Below, piece by piece: positions 24,427 to 31,400 of a stretch of 43,306 nt of DNA; the first letter of the stretch is position 1, and the number at the start of each line of letters is the position of its first letter. Origin of the DNA: Candidatus Eremiobacteraceae bacterium (lineage in GTDB: Bacteria; Vulcanimicrobiota; Vulcanimicrobiia; Eremiobacterales; Eremiobacteraceae); assembly GCA_036511855.1 (NCBI GenBank), contig DATCBN010000081.1, positions 1 to 43,306 of the forward strand. Reading direction: 5' to 3'. The notes below the pieces were generated by a model. The model did not search any database. It was not told the DNA's origin and worked only from the letters and a program-made list of their open reading frames with translations. The position numbers were made by a program, and so were the translations under genes.

Positions 24427-24462
24427 TTGACGCGCTAAGCGGGTGCTAGGTACACTTAGCGC
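24427..24462 (+). promoter_or_regulatory. Promoter and inverted-repeat operator of phaB2; predicted leaderless start
   Basis: TTGACG (24427-24432), 18 bases, TACACT (24451-24456). GCGCTAAG (24432-24439) and CTTAGCGC (24455-24462) form a perfect 8-bp inverted repeat that straddles the promoter. The same GGTAnACTTAGCGCA block is found at the phasin promoter. The -10 ends 6 bases before the ATG at 24463 and there is no ribosome-binding site, so the mRNA probably begins at or next to the start codon. Confidence 0.7.
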
Positions 24463-25230
24463 ATGACCGACACAAAACAATTGGCGCTCGCTGCTCGCGT
24501 CGCTATCGTCACCGGCGGAGCGCGCGGCATCGGCGCTGCGGTCGCCCGTAGACTTCTCGCCGACGGCGCCGCGGTTGCCGTCACCGGGTTGGCCTCCGAT
24601 CACGACCGCGCCGAACTCCTTCGCGCATCTTTGCCTCCCGAATCGGCAAATCGATTTTCATTTCATCAGGGCGACGTCGGCGAGTTCGCGGACTGCGAGC
24701 GCGTGGTCGCTGAAGTCATCGCACAGCACGGTCACGTCGACATCCTCGTCAACAACGCCGGCATCACACAAGATAAGACGATCCGCAAGATGAGCGTCGA
24801 AGAATGGCATGCGGTGCTGCGCGTCAATCTCACGGGTCCGTTCTTCATGATAAAATCGGTGTTCGCGCAGATGCTCGATCGTGGATTCGGCCGCATCGTC
24901 AACATGAGTTCGGTCGTCGGCTTGGCGGGCAATTTCGGCCAGGCCAACTATGCATCGTCAAAAGCCGGGCTGCTCGGATTGACGAAAACGGCCGCGCTGG
25001 AAGGCGCTTCGAAAAACGTCACGGCGAACGCCGTCGCTCCGGGCTTCGTCGCAACGGATATGGTCGCGGCGATGCCGGCATCGGCCATTGCGGTCGCGGT
25101 CAGCCGCACGCCGGTGGGGCGACTCGCCGAGCCCGACGAAGTCGCACACCTTGTACGCTTCTTAGTCGACGAGCGCTCGGGATTCATCACCGGCGCCGTG
25201 GTCAGCATCAACGGAGGATGGTACATGTGA
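24463..25230 (+). CDS. phaB: Acetoacetyl-CoA reductase (second PhaB paralogue)
   Basis: A 255-residue SDR enzyme. TGGARGIG nucleotide motif, NNAGITQDKTIRKMSVEEWH, catalytic NMSSVVGLAGNFGQANYASS with Tyr-x-x-x-Lys, and terminal FITGAVVSINGGWYM. It is clearly related to the preceding gene throughout, so the pair probably arose by duplication. It is the first gene of a tight run: its stop overlaps the phaC GTG (GTGA) and phaC overlaps the XRE gene. It has its own promoter, and the ATG lies directly at the predicted transcription start. Likely role: NAD(P)H-dependent supply of 3-hydroxyacyl-CoA to PhaC. The two paralogues may differ in cofactor or chain-length preference. Confidence 0.87.
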   Translation: MTDTKQLALAARVAIVTGGARGIGAAVARRLLADGAAVAVTGLASDHDRAELLRASLPPESANRFSFHQGDVGEFADCERVVAEVIAQHGHVDILVNNAGITQDKTIRKMSVEEWHAVLRVNLTGPFFMIKSVFAQMLDRGFGRIVNMSSVVGLAGNFGQANYASSKAGLLGLTKTAALEGASKNVTANAVAPGFVATDMVAAMPASAIAVAVSRTPVGRLAEPDEVAHLVRFLVDERSGFITGAVVSINGGWYM

Positions 25231-27071
25231 CGGACCCGGCTGCGATGTTCGGCGCGATGCCGCCGCTTGAAGAATTCGCGTACGGCCTCGACGTGACCGG
25301 GGTCGATCCCGCTTCGCTCGGCGACGCTCTGCGGGCGGCCGTCAACGATGTCATGACCGATCCGGCTCGCCTCACGCTTTGGATGGGCACGCTCGCCATG
25401 TCCGAGCAGACCGCGGCCATGAACGCGCTGCGCCGTTTCGCAGGCGAAAGCGCTCAGCCGGCAGCTTCCCCGGAATCCGGCGACCGCCGTTTTGCCGACG
25501 ATGCGTGGCGTTCCAATCCAATGTTGAGCTCGATGCTCGAGAGCTACCTCGTACGATCGCGCGCACTCGTTCAGCTCGTCGATCTTTCGCGGCTGCCCGA
25601 AGCCACGCGCCGCAAAGCCCGGTTCGCGGCGCGCATGGTCGTCGATGCGATGGCGCCCAGCAACGTACCCTGGCTGAACCCGACCGTCGTCCGGGAAGCC
25701 ATGAACAGCGGCGGCGAAAGCCTCGTGCGCGGCATGGAGAACTTTCTGGAAGACGTGCGTTCCAACGAAGGACGTCCGCGACAGGTCGACGCGGGCGCGT
25801 TCGTGCTTGGCCGCAATATCGGCTGCACGCCCGGACGCGTGGTATTGCGGAACGAACTCATGGAATTGATCGCGTACGAGCCGCAAACACCGAAGGTATA
25901 CAGCGAACCGATCTTGTGCAGTCCGCCGTGGATCAACAAATACTACATCATGGATCTTGCGCCAGGCCGTTCGTACATCGAATGGGCGGTGACCCACGGA
26001 TTCACCGTCTTCTGCATCTCCTATCGAAATCCGGATGCGTCCATGGCGAAATACACGATGGACGATTACCTGCGGCTCGGCATCCTGAGCGCGATCGACC
26101 GGATCCAAGAGATAACGGGCTCGCCGCGCGTGAATATCGCGGCGCTCTGTCTGGGCGGCACGCTGGCTGTGCTCGCGCTCGCCTATTTCGCCGCCACGGG
26201 GCAGAGCAAGCGCGTCGGATGGACGACGCTCACAAACTCGCTCATCGATTTTTCCGAGCCCGGCGATCTGGGCGTCTTCACCGACGAGTCCTCGATCGCG
26301 CGCTTGGAGAAGCGCATGAACGAGCACGGCTATCTCGAAGCCGGCGCGATGGCGGGCACGTTCGATTGGATGCGCGCCAACGATCTCGTCTGGAACTACG
26401 TCGTCAGCAACTGGTACATGGGCAAGAAGCCGCCCGCATTCGACATCCTGGCTTGGAACGGCGACAGCACGCGGATGCCCGCCGCCATGCATTCGCAATA
26501 TTTGCGGTCGTGCTATCTGCACAATCTGATCGTGACGCCAAACGCGTTCTCCATTCTCGATACGCCCATCGACCTCGGCACGATCAAGACGCCGATGTTC
26601 GTCTTGGGCGCCGAAACCGATCATATCGCGCCGTGGCGCTCCACATATCGCACCGCGCAGTTGACGGGCGGCGAGGCCACCTTCGTGCTCACTTCGAGCG
26701 GGCATGTCGCGGGCATCGTCAATCCACCGGGCAATCCGAAGTCCAGCTATTGGACGTCCGGCGTGGTGCGGAAGGACGTCGACGCGGACGCGTGGCGTGC
26801 GAACGCGACGCGCGCGACGGGCAGCTGGTGGGAGAATTGGGTCGCGTGGGCGCAGGCGCGCTCGGGCAAGCTGATCGCACCGCCCACATTGCCGCAAGGC
26901 GATCCGGCTCCGGGCCTGTACGTTCGCGATCAGCTCGGACCGCTGACCGGCCGCGGCGATGGCGAGCATCGCGCAGCAGCAAAACCTGTTGCTGGGAACG
27001 GCAAACGCAGCCCGGCGAAAATAGCGGACCGCGTTCCGGCGAAAAAAACCGCACCTCGTAAGAAACGATGA
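25227..27071 (+). CDS. phaC: Polyhydroxyalkanoate synthase (class I-like PhaC) with basic C-terminal tail
   Basis: Polymerises 3-hydroxyacyl-CoA into PHA granules. About 614 residues, class I size. The alpha/beta-hydrolase core contains PPWINKYYIMDLAPGRSYIE and the lipase-like box ALCLGGT with catalytic Cys308; the usual G/S before the box is Ala here. FDILAWNGDSTRMPAAMH, the Asp region GAETDHIAPW, and His in SSGHVAGIVNPPG complete the active site. The last 32 residues are rich in Lys, Ala and Pro and end AKKTAPRKKR, resembling histone-like PhaF tails rather than a PhaC end. GTG 25227 overlaps the phaB2 stop and has GGAGG upstream; phaC overlaps the XRE gene by ATGA. Confidence 0.95.
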   Translation: MTDPAAMFGAMPPLEEFAYGLDVTGVDPASLGDALRAAVNDVMTDPARLTLWMGTLAMSEQTAAMNALRRFAGESAQPAASPESGDRRFADDAWRSNPMLSSMLESYLVRSRALVQLVDLSRLPEATRRKARFAARMVVDAMAPSNVPWLNPTVVREAMNSGGESLVRGMENFLEDVRSNEGRPRQVDAGAFVLGRNIGCTPGRVVLRNELMELIAYEPQTPKVYSEPILCSPPWINKYYIMDLAPGRSYIEWAVTHGFTVFCISYRNPDASMAKYTMDDYLRLGILSAIDRIQEITGSPRVNIAALCLGGTLAVLALAYFAATGQSKRVGWTTLTNSLIDFSEPGDLGVFTDESSIARLEKRMNEHGYLEAGAMAGTFDWMRANDLVWNYVVSNWYMGKKPPAFDILAWNGDSTRMPAAMHSQYLRSCYLHNLIVTPNAFSILDTPIDLGTIKTPMFVLGAETDHIAPWRSTYRTAQLTGGEATFVLTSSGHVAGIVNPPGNPKSSYWTSGVVRKDVDADAWRANATRATGSWWENWVAWAQARSGKLIAPPTLPQGDPAPGLYVRDQLGPLTGRGDGEHRAAAKPVAGNGKRSPAKIADRVPAKKTAPRKKR

Positions 27072-27427
27072 CCGACAAGAAACTGCCCTGGAACGACCTT
27101 GGCGAGTTCATCCGCGCGCAGCGGGAGCTTGCCCATCTTTCGTTGCGTCAGCTCGCCGGGCTGACCAAGGTATCGAACCCATACTTGAGCCAGGTCGAGC
27201 GTGGCTTATACAAGCCGTCCGCGGAAGTCCTCAAAAGCATTGCAAGCGCACTTCAGATCTCGGCTGAGACCATGTACAACCAGGCCGGCCTGCTCGACGA
27301 CGAGCCAGGCACCAAGGGCCACGATGCGGGACGAGTCGAGCAAGCCATCCACGGCGATTCGCGCTTGACGAAGGACCAAAAGGAGACGTTGCTCCGTATT
27401 TACCGGGGATTCACCCAACATACTTGA
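27068..27427 (+). CDS. XRE-family helix-turn-helix regulator of the PHA cluster
   Basis: 119 residues. An XRE/Cro-type helix-turn-helix at about residues 11-65: LGEFIRAQRELAHLSLRQLA, then LTKVSNPYLSQVERGLYKPS. The remainder, ending LTKDQKETLLRIYRGFTQHT, is a short helical segment. The ATG overlaps the phaC stop (ATGA), tying its expression to the synthase. The phasin promoter begins inside its last codons. Similar HTH genes beside phaC and phasin genes act as granule-responsive repressors in other bacteria (PhaR, PhaQ), though from different families. Autoregulation through the shared CTTAGCGC promoter element is a testable inference. Confidence 0.9.
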   Translation: MTDKKLPWNDLGEFIRAQRELAHLSLRQLAGLTKVSNPYLSQVERGLYKPSAEVLKSIASALQISAETMYNQAGLLDDEPGTKGHDAGRVEQAIHGDSRLTKDQKETLLRIYRGFTQHT

Positions 27428-27472
27428 CAAACATAGCGCGTGCTTGGTATACTTAGCGCAACACTAATAGTG
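27424..27472 (+). promoter_or_regulatory. Phasin promoter with shared CTTAGCGC element
   Basis: TTGACA (27424-27429), 18 bases, TATACT (27448-27453): a strong sigma-70 promoter with the same spacing as the phaB2 promoter. CTTAGCGC (27452-27459) overlaps the -10 end as it does there. A second palindrome, ACACTA-A-TAGTGT (27461-27473), lies just downstream in the predicted leader. The ribosome-binding site GAAGGAG precedes the ATG at 27493. Confidence 0.75.
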
Positions 27473-27492
27473 TATCGAAGGAGCACCAAGCC

Positions 27493-27810
27493 ATGAAAAA
27501 TTATAACGAAATCGTCGCCAAGGTCCAAAGCGACGTCATCACCGCCGTCAAGCAGATCCAAGAGAACAGCCTTGCCGGTTTCGAGACCATGCGCGAGAAC
27601 GCCACCGGCATCGTGTCCGGCAAGTCGCCCGCGACCATGATCGAGTCGATGCCGAACCCCACGCAAGTCATCGAGAACGCCTTTGGGTTCACCACCCAGA
27701 TCCTCGAACTCCAAAAGGGCTTCGCCCTCAAGGTCGCCGAGCAGATGGTGAACTTCGCCAAGGCCGAGAAGATCGAGCTCGCGCACAAGTTCGACAAGGG
27801 CACGAAGTAA
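27493..27810 (+). CDS. Phasin-like granule-associated protein
   Basis: 105 residues, helical and amphipathic, without a signal peptide. The stretch NPTQVIENAFGFTTQILELQ followed by KGFALKVAEQMVNFAKAEKI resembles the phasin/PhaP pattern of coating helices. Phasins coat PHA granules and control their number and size. The position right after phaC and its regulator, and the strong dedicated promoter and terminator, fit an abundantly made granule protein. It is shorter than proteobacterial PhaP (about 190 aa). The family call relies partly on context. Confidence 0.8.
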   Translation: MKNYNEIVAKVQSDVITAVKQIQENSLAGFETMRENATGIVSGKSPATMIESMPNPTQVIENAFGFTTQILELQKGFALKVAEQMVNFAKAEKIELAHKFDKGTK

Positions 27811-27831
27811 CTAACCAACCCGTCTACATCG

Positions 27832-27863
27832 CAAAGCCGGCCCTTTGGGCCGGCTTTGTTTTT
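27832..27863 (+). terminator. Strong intrinsic terminator after the phasin gene
   Basis: CAAAGCCGGCCC (27832-27843), loop TTT, GGGCCGGCTTTG (27847-27858), then TTTTT. A perfect 12-bp stem and T-run on the plus strand, 21 bases after the stop codon. On the minus strand it lacks a T-run, so it mainly serves the phasin. Confidence 0.92.
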
Positions 27864-27888
27864 GGTATCCAAGCCCGAGGTCTTAGCG

Positions 27889-29187
27889 CTAACGGCTCCA
27901 ATCGGCGAGTCTGTCGCGAAGGTATGATCCCAGGCTGTCGACCGCCACGCGCACCTGCGCTTTGGTGTCGCGGTCTCGCACCGTGACGTCGTGCTGTTCG
28001 AGCGAATCGTAGTCCACGGTGACGCATAGCGGCGTCCCGATCTCGTCTTGGCGATAGTACCGCTTCCCTACGTTGCCGGAATCATCAAAGGTCGTCCGCA
28101 TCGACGGCCGCAGCGATTTTTCGATGGTGCGCGCCAGCTCGACGATGTCCGGTTTGTTGCGGACGAGTGGAAAGACCGCCGCTTTGTAGGGCGCGAGACG
28201 CGGGTGCAAGTGAAGCACCGTGCGATCGGCTTCGCGCTCGAACGCGTCGAGCAAGAAGACGAGCAGCGCGCGATCGACGCCGAGCGACGGCTCAATGACG
28301 GTCGGCAGATATTTCTCCTTCGACTCTTCGTCGAAGAACGCGAGGTCTTTGCCGCTCGCCGCGACGTGTTGCGTGAGGTCGAACGTACCGCGGTGCGCGA
28401 TCCCTTCAAGCTCGCCCCAACCGAACGGAAAATCGTATTCGAGGTCGGTGGTGGCCTTGCTGTAATGGGCGAGATCCTTGCCGGCATAAGCGGTCTTGCG
28501 CAGGCGTTCGTGCTGCACGCCCAGCCGCATCCACCAGTCGAAGCGCTCGTTCACCCAATAGTCGTACCAGCGCATGGTCTCGGCTTCCGGTTCGGTCGGC
28601 ACGAAATACTCGAGCTCCATCTGCTCGAATTCGCGCGAGCGAAAGATGAAGTTGCCCGGTGTGATCTCGTTGCGGAAAGCTTTGCCGATCTGCGCGATGC
28701 CGAACGGCGGCTTTTTCCGCGCGGTCTGGTAGGCCAGCTTGAAGTCGACGAAGATGCCTTGCGCGGTTTCGGGGCGCAGATACGCTTCGGACGACGCGTC
28801 TTCCATAGCGCCGATGGACGTCTTGAACATCATGTTGAACGCACGCGGTTCGGTGAGCGTCTTGTTGCCGCACGCAGGACACTGATCGCTCGTGAGATGG
28901 TCGGCGCGCCAGCGCTTCTTGCACGTCTTGCAGTCGACCATCTGGTCGTGAAAATTTTCGACGTGCCCGGATGCGCGCCATACAGCCGGAGCCATGAGAA
29001 TGGCGCTGTCCAGCCCGACGACGTCGTCGCGCAGTTCGACGATGTCGCGCCACCATGCTTCGCGCACGTTGCGTTTGAGCTCGACGCCGACCGGCCCGTA
29101 GTCCCACGCGCCGTTCACGCCGCCGTACAGCTCGCTCGACTGGAAGATAAAGCCGCGGCGCTTGCACAGCGCCGTGATCTCTTCCAT
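27889..29187 (-). CDS. glyS: Glycyl-tRNA synthetase (single-chain, alpha2 type)
   Basis: 432 residues from the ATG at 29187. N-terminus MEEITALCKRRGFIFQSSEL followed by YGGVNGAWDYGPVG is typical of the dimeric GlyRS. A Cys4 zinc insertion (CKTCKKRW, CPACGNK) lies near residues 90-115. Class II motifs: FRNEITPGNFIFRSREFEQM (motif 2) and EPSLGVDRALL (motif 3). The C-terminal anticodon-binding domain begins near LHPRLAPYKAAVFPL. It charges tRNA-Gly. An alternative TTG at 29220 has GGAGG four bases upstream and would add 11 residues; it may be the real start. The gene follows natB on the same strand. Confidence 0.95.
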   Translation of the reverse strand: MEEITALCKRRGFIFQSSELYGGVNGAWDYGPVGVELKRNVREAWWRDIVELRDDVVGLDSAILMAPAVWRASGHVENFHDQMVDCKTCKKRWRADHLTSDQCPACGNKTLTEPRAFNMMFKTSIGAMEDASSEAYLRPETAQGIFVDFKLAYQTARKKPPFGIAQIGKAFRNEITPGNFIFRSREFEQMELEYFVPTEPEAETMRWYDYWVNERFDWWMRLGVQHERLRKTAYAGKDLAHYSKATTDLEYDFPFGWGELEGIAHRGTFDLTQHVAASGKDLAFFDEESKEKYLPTVIEPSLGVDRALLVFLLDAFEREADRTVLHLHPRLAPYKAAVFPLVRNKPDIVELARTIEKSLRPSMRTTFDDSGNVGKRYYRQDEIGTPLCVTVDYDSLEQHDVTVRDRDTKAQVRVAVDSLGSYLRDRLADWSR

Positions 29188-29306
29188 GGTGGGCTTCGGA
29201 CGCAAAGCGGTAGGGGCCAAAGATCCTCCACTCAGTCGGCGGGTCTGCTCTGCCCATCCTTCGACGGTCTGGGCAACGATGCCCTCGCACGCCGCGCCGC
29301 CGCGAA

Positions 29307-30614
29307 TTACGTCGGGGCGCGCAGCGCCCGCCAGATCTCCTTGACCGACGGCGGCTTTCCGTACATCAGTACACCGACGCGATACAGCTTGCCGGCGAAA
29401 ATCGTGAGGCCCCATATCGTGATGATCGAAGCGCCGATCGAAATCACGATCTGCCACCACGGCACGCTGGACGTCGATATGCGTGTGAACATCAACATCG
29501 GGCTGACTAGTGGAATCATCGAACCCCACTTGACGAGGGGGATGTCCGGCTGCTGCAGCGCGAAGATCGCGAGGATGTAGGCCGCGATGAGCGGTGACAT
29601 GAAGACCGTGCTGTATTGCTGCACTTCTTCCGGCTTCGAAAGCAGAGAACCGATGCCGGCGAAGATGGCCGCGTACGTGAAGAAGCCGAGGAAGAAGAAC
29701 ACGATCAGAAAGCCGAGCGTCGCCCACGGCACGCTCGGCAGGCCCTCCGAGAGAATGCGGTTCATCGCGGCCTGCGCTTGCGGTGATGACGCCGCGGCAG
29801 TAGTCGCGTTTTGCGCGGCGGCGCCTGCCCCGTAGAGCACCCCCGCGATGACGGCCGCGACCGCGGCAGCAACCGCGTTGATGGTAAGCTGCAGCAACGC
29901 AACCGCGCTAATACCGAATATCTTACCGGCGAGCAGTTGCGACGGCCGCACCGCGCCGATCATGATCTCCATGATGCGGTTGGCTTTCTCTTCGATCACG
30001 CCGGTGGCCACCTGCATGCCGTAGACGATGACGGCGATATACAAGATGACGAGCAAGAAATAGACGATGCCGATCGAGAAGAATTCGTCCGCCTCGTTCT
30101 TATAGCGCGTGTTCAGACTGTGCACTTCAAATTTGAACTTGAGCGATCTCTCGATCGCGGGGCGTTGCGGACCTGCATCGCCGAGCAACGCGGCTCGTTG
30201 CACCGCGTCGTGAATCGTGCCCGAATCCGACAGCGCGGACGATGTCTTCGGATAGTACGCGTACGCGAGATGATGATGCTCGTCGCGATATTCGACGAGA
30301 GCGGCGTCGTAGACGTCCTTGCCCATCTGAGACCGCACCGGTGGTGGCAAATCGGGTCCGTTCGCGTGCATCGAGGCGACCGTAAGAGCATCACCCGTCG
30401 ATTTTAGCGACAGGAGCGTGTCCGCGGCTGACGTGGCATCCGGCGCGACGATCAACAGTCGTGTGGCATTGGAATGCGAGAACGAGCTGAGCACTTGCGG
30501 GAGCAGCGCGAGAAGGATGATGCCGACCGCGCCGAGCGCGGTGGCCCAGAGAAACGACTTCTGCCGGACCCGCTCGATGAACTCACGCCGGATGAGGATC
30601 CACGTGACGCTCAT
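29307..30614 (-). CDS. ABC-2 type transporter permease (NatB-like)
   Basis: 435 residues. The N-terminus reads ILIRREFIERVRQKSFLWAT, the usual start of the ABC-2/NatB family, followed by TM1 (about 24-42). A large extracytoplasmic domain spans about residues 43-190, then five or six membrane segments with EEKANRIMEIMIGAVRPSQL, the coupling-helix region typical of COG1668 permeases. Such proteins with their ATPase export sodium, drugs or peptides; the substrate cannot be named. ATG 30614 overlaps the natA-like stop (ATGA), so the pair is coupled. The next gene downstream is glyS. Confidence 0.87.
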   Translation of the reverse strand: MSVTWILIRREFIERVRQKSFLWATALGAVGIILLALLPQVLSSFSHSNATRLLIVAPDATSAADTLLSLKSTGDALTVASMHANGPDLPPPVRSQMGKDVYDAALVEYRDEHHHLAYAYYPKTSSALSDSGTIHDAVQRAALLGDAGPQRPAIERSLKFKFEVHSLNTRYKNEADEFFSIGIVYFLLVILYIAVIVYGMQVATGVIEEKANRIMEIMIGAVRPSQLLAGKIFGISAVALLQLTINAVAAAVAAVIAGVLYGAGAAAQNATTAAASSPQAQAAMNRILSEGLPSVPWATLGFLIVFFFLGFFTYAAIFAGIGSLLSKPEEVQQYSTVFMSPLIAAYILAIFALQQPDIPLVKWGSMIPLVSPMLMFTRISTSSVPWWQIVISIGASIITIWGLTIFAGKLYRVGVLMYGKPPSVKEIWRALRAPT

Positions 30615-31351
30615 GCGCTTGCCTCTTCGGGCTTCACAGCGGCGATGTAGATGTCGTTCAAGGACGTGCTCACCGTGATCGTCTTCTCCGGATAGCCGCG
30701 TTTGATCTCACGCAGATTGCCGGCAAGCACTGCGCGTGAGCGGTCGATGATGCAGATGTCCTCGCACAATTCCTCGACCTGTTCCATGCGGTGGCTCGAG
30801 AGCATCACCGTCGTGCCGCGTGCGACGAGATCGCGGATCGAAGCCTTCACCACTTGGACGTTGATGGGGTCGAAGCCGGCGAACGGCTCGTCGAGCACGA
30901 GCAGGGGCGGTTCGTGCACCACTGCGGCGATGAACTGCACTTTCTGCTGGTTGCCCTTGGAAAGCTCCGTCGGCACCGACTGGAGCTTGTCGGTCAGGTG
31001 AAGCGCGGTGGCCAATTCGTCGATGCGCTTCTTAGCGTTCACATCGGCGACGCCGTGTAGGCGCGCCAAGAACATGAGCTGATCGATCACCTTCATCTTC
31101 GGATAGAGGCCGCGCTCTTCGGGCAAATATCCGAACGTGCGGCGCGAATCGCCGTCCACGCGCTTTCCGTCCCAGCGCACTTCGCCGCTGTCGGGCGTCA
31201 AGATGTCGAGGACCATCCTGATCGTGGTGGTCTTGCCCGCGCCGTTCGGCCCCAGCAGGCCGAATATGGTGCCCCGCTTGACCAAAAACGATAGGTCGCT
31301 GACGGCCGTGACCGCGCCGAATGACTTGGAGATCCGGTCGACTTCAAGCAT
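30611..31351 (-). CDS. ABC transporter ATP-binding protein (NatA-like)
   Basis: 246 residues. Walker A GLLGPNGAGKTTTIRMV (about 32-48), Q-loop GYLPEERGLYPKM, signature LSKGNQQKVQFIAA, Walker B LLVLDEPFAGFDP and H-loop MLSSHRMEQ are all intact. LSKGNQQK and the PEERGLYP stretch are characteristic of the NatA group, which pairs with NatB-type permeases; the permease gene follows with an ATGA overlap. The start is ATG 31351 with AAGGGA upstream. Only 37 bases upstream lies the remnant of an old rlmN end, suggesting rlmN once ran directly into this transporter. Confidence 0.93.
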   Translation of the reverse strand: MLEVDRISKSFGAVTAVSDLSFLVKRGTIFGLLGPNGAGKTTTIRMVLDILTPDSGEVRWDGKRVDGDSRRTFGYLPEERGLYPKMKVIDQLMFLARLHGVADVNAKKRIDELATALHLTDKLQSVPTELSKGNQQKVQFIAAVVHEPPLLVLDEPFAGFDPINVQVVKASIRDLVARGTTVMLSSHRMEQVEELCEDICIIDRSRAVLAGNLREIKRGYPEKTITVSTSLNDIYIAAVKPEEASA

Positions 31352-31361
31352 GTGTCCCTTT

Positions 31362-31400
31362 CTAGGTTTGCGCGCGATCGACGCGCAATTGGCCGCAGGC
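31362..31400 (-). pseudogene. Remnant of an ancestral rlmN 3' end, displaced by an insertion
   Basis: The minus strand reads GCC TGC GGC CAA TTG CGC GTC GAT, i.e. ACGQLRVD, then RAQT and a TAG stop. The live RlmN protein ends ACGQLRVDVKRAPKSAAVR. AACGQL near the C-terminus is a conserved RlmN feature. The first 12 bases are identical to those in rlmN; the next four codons encode the same residues with different codons (TTG/CTA, CGC/AGA, GTC, GAT/GAC). Upstream of the 12 bases all similarity stops. Confidence 0.7.

Noticed and set aside
23625-25230. The two SDR genes as fatty-acid FabG enzymes
   Set aside because: Direct linkage to phaC, the XRE regulator and a phasin makes PhaB more likely. 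No acp, fabD or fabF is present.
24948-26969. 673-codon minus-strand open frame across phaB2 and phaC
   Set aside because: It is antisense to two genes with intact catalytic motifs and shows no family likeness; a long shadow caused by high GC.
27883-27892. Palindrome TTAGCGCTAA, similar to the PHA promoter element
   Set aside because: It covers the glyS stop codon at the far end of a convergent gene, with no promoter nearby. Similarity to CTTAGCGC is probably chance.
28048-29580. 510-codon plus-strand open frame opposite glyS
   Set aside because: Antisense to glyS, whose class II synthetase motifs are unambiguous.
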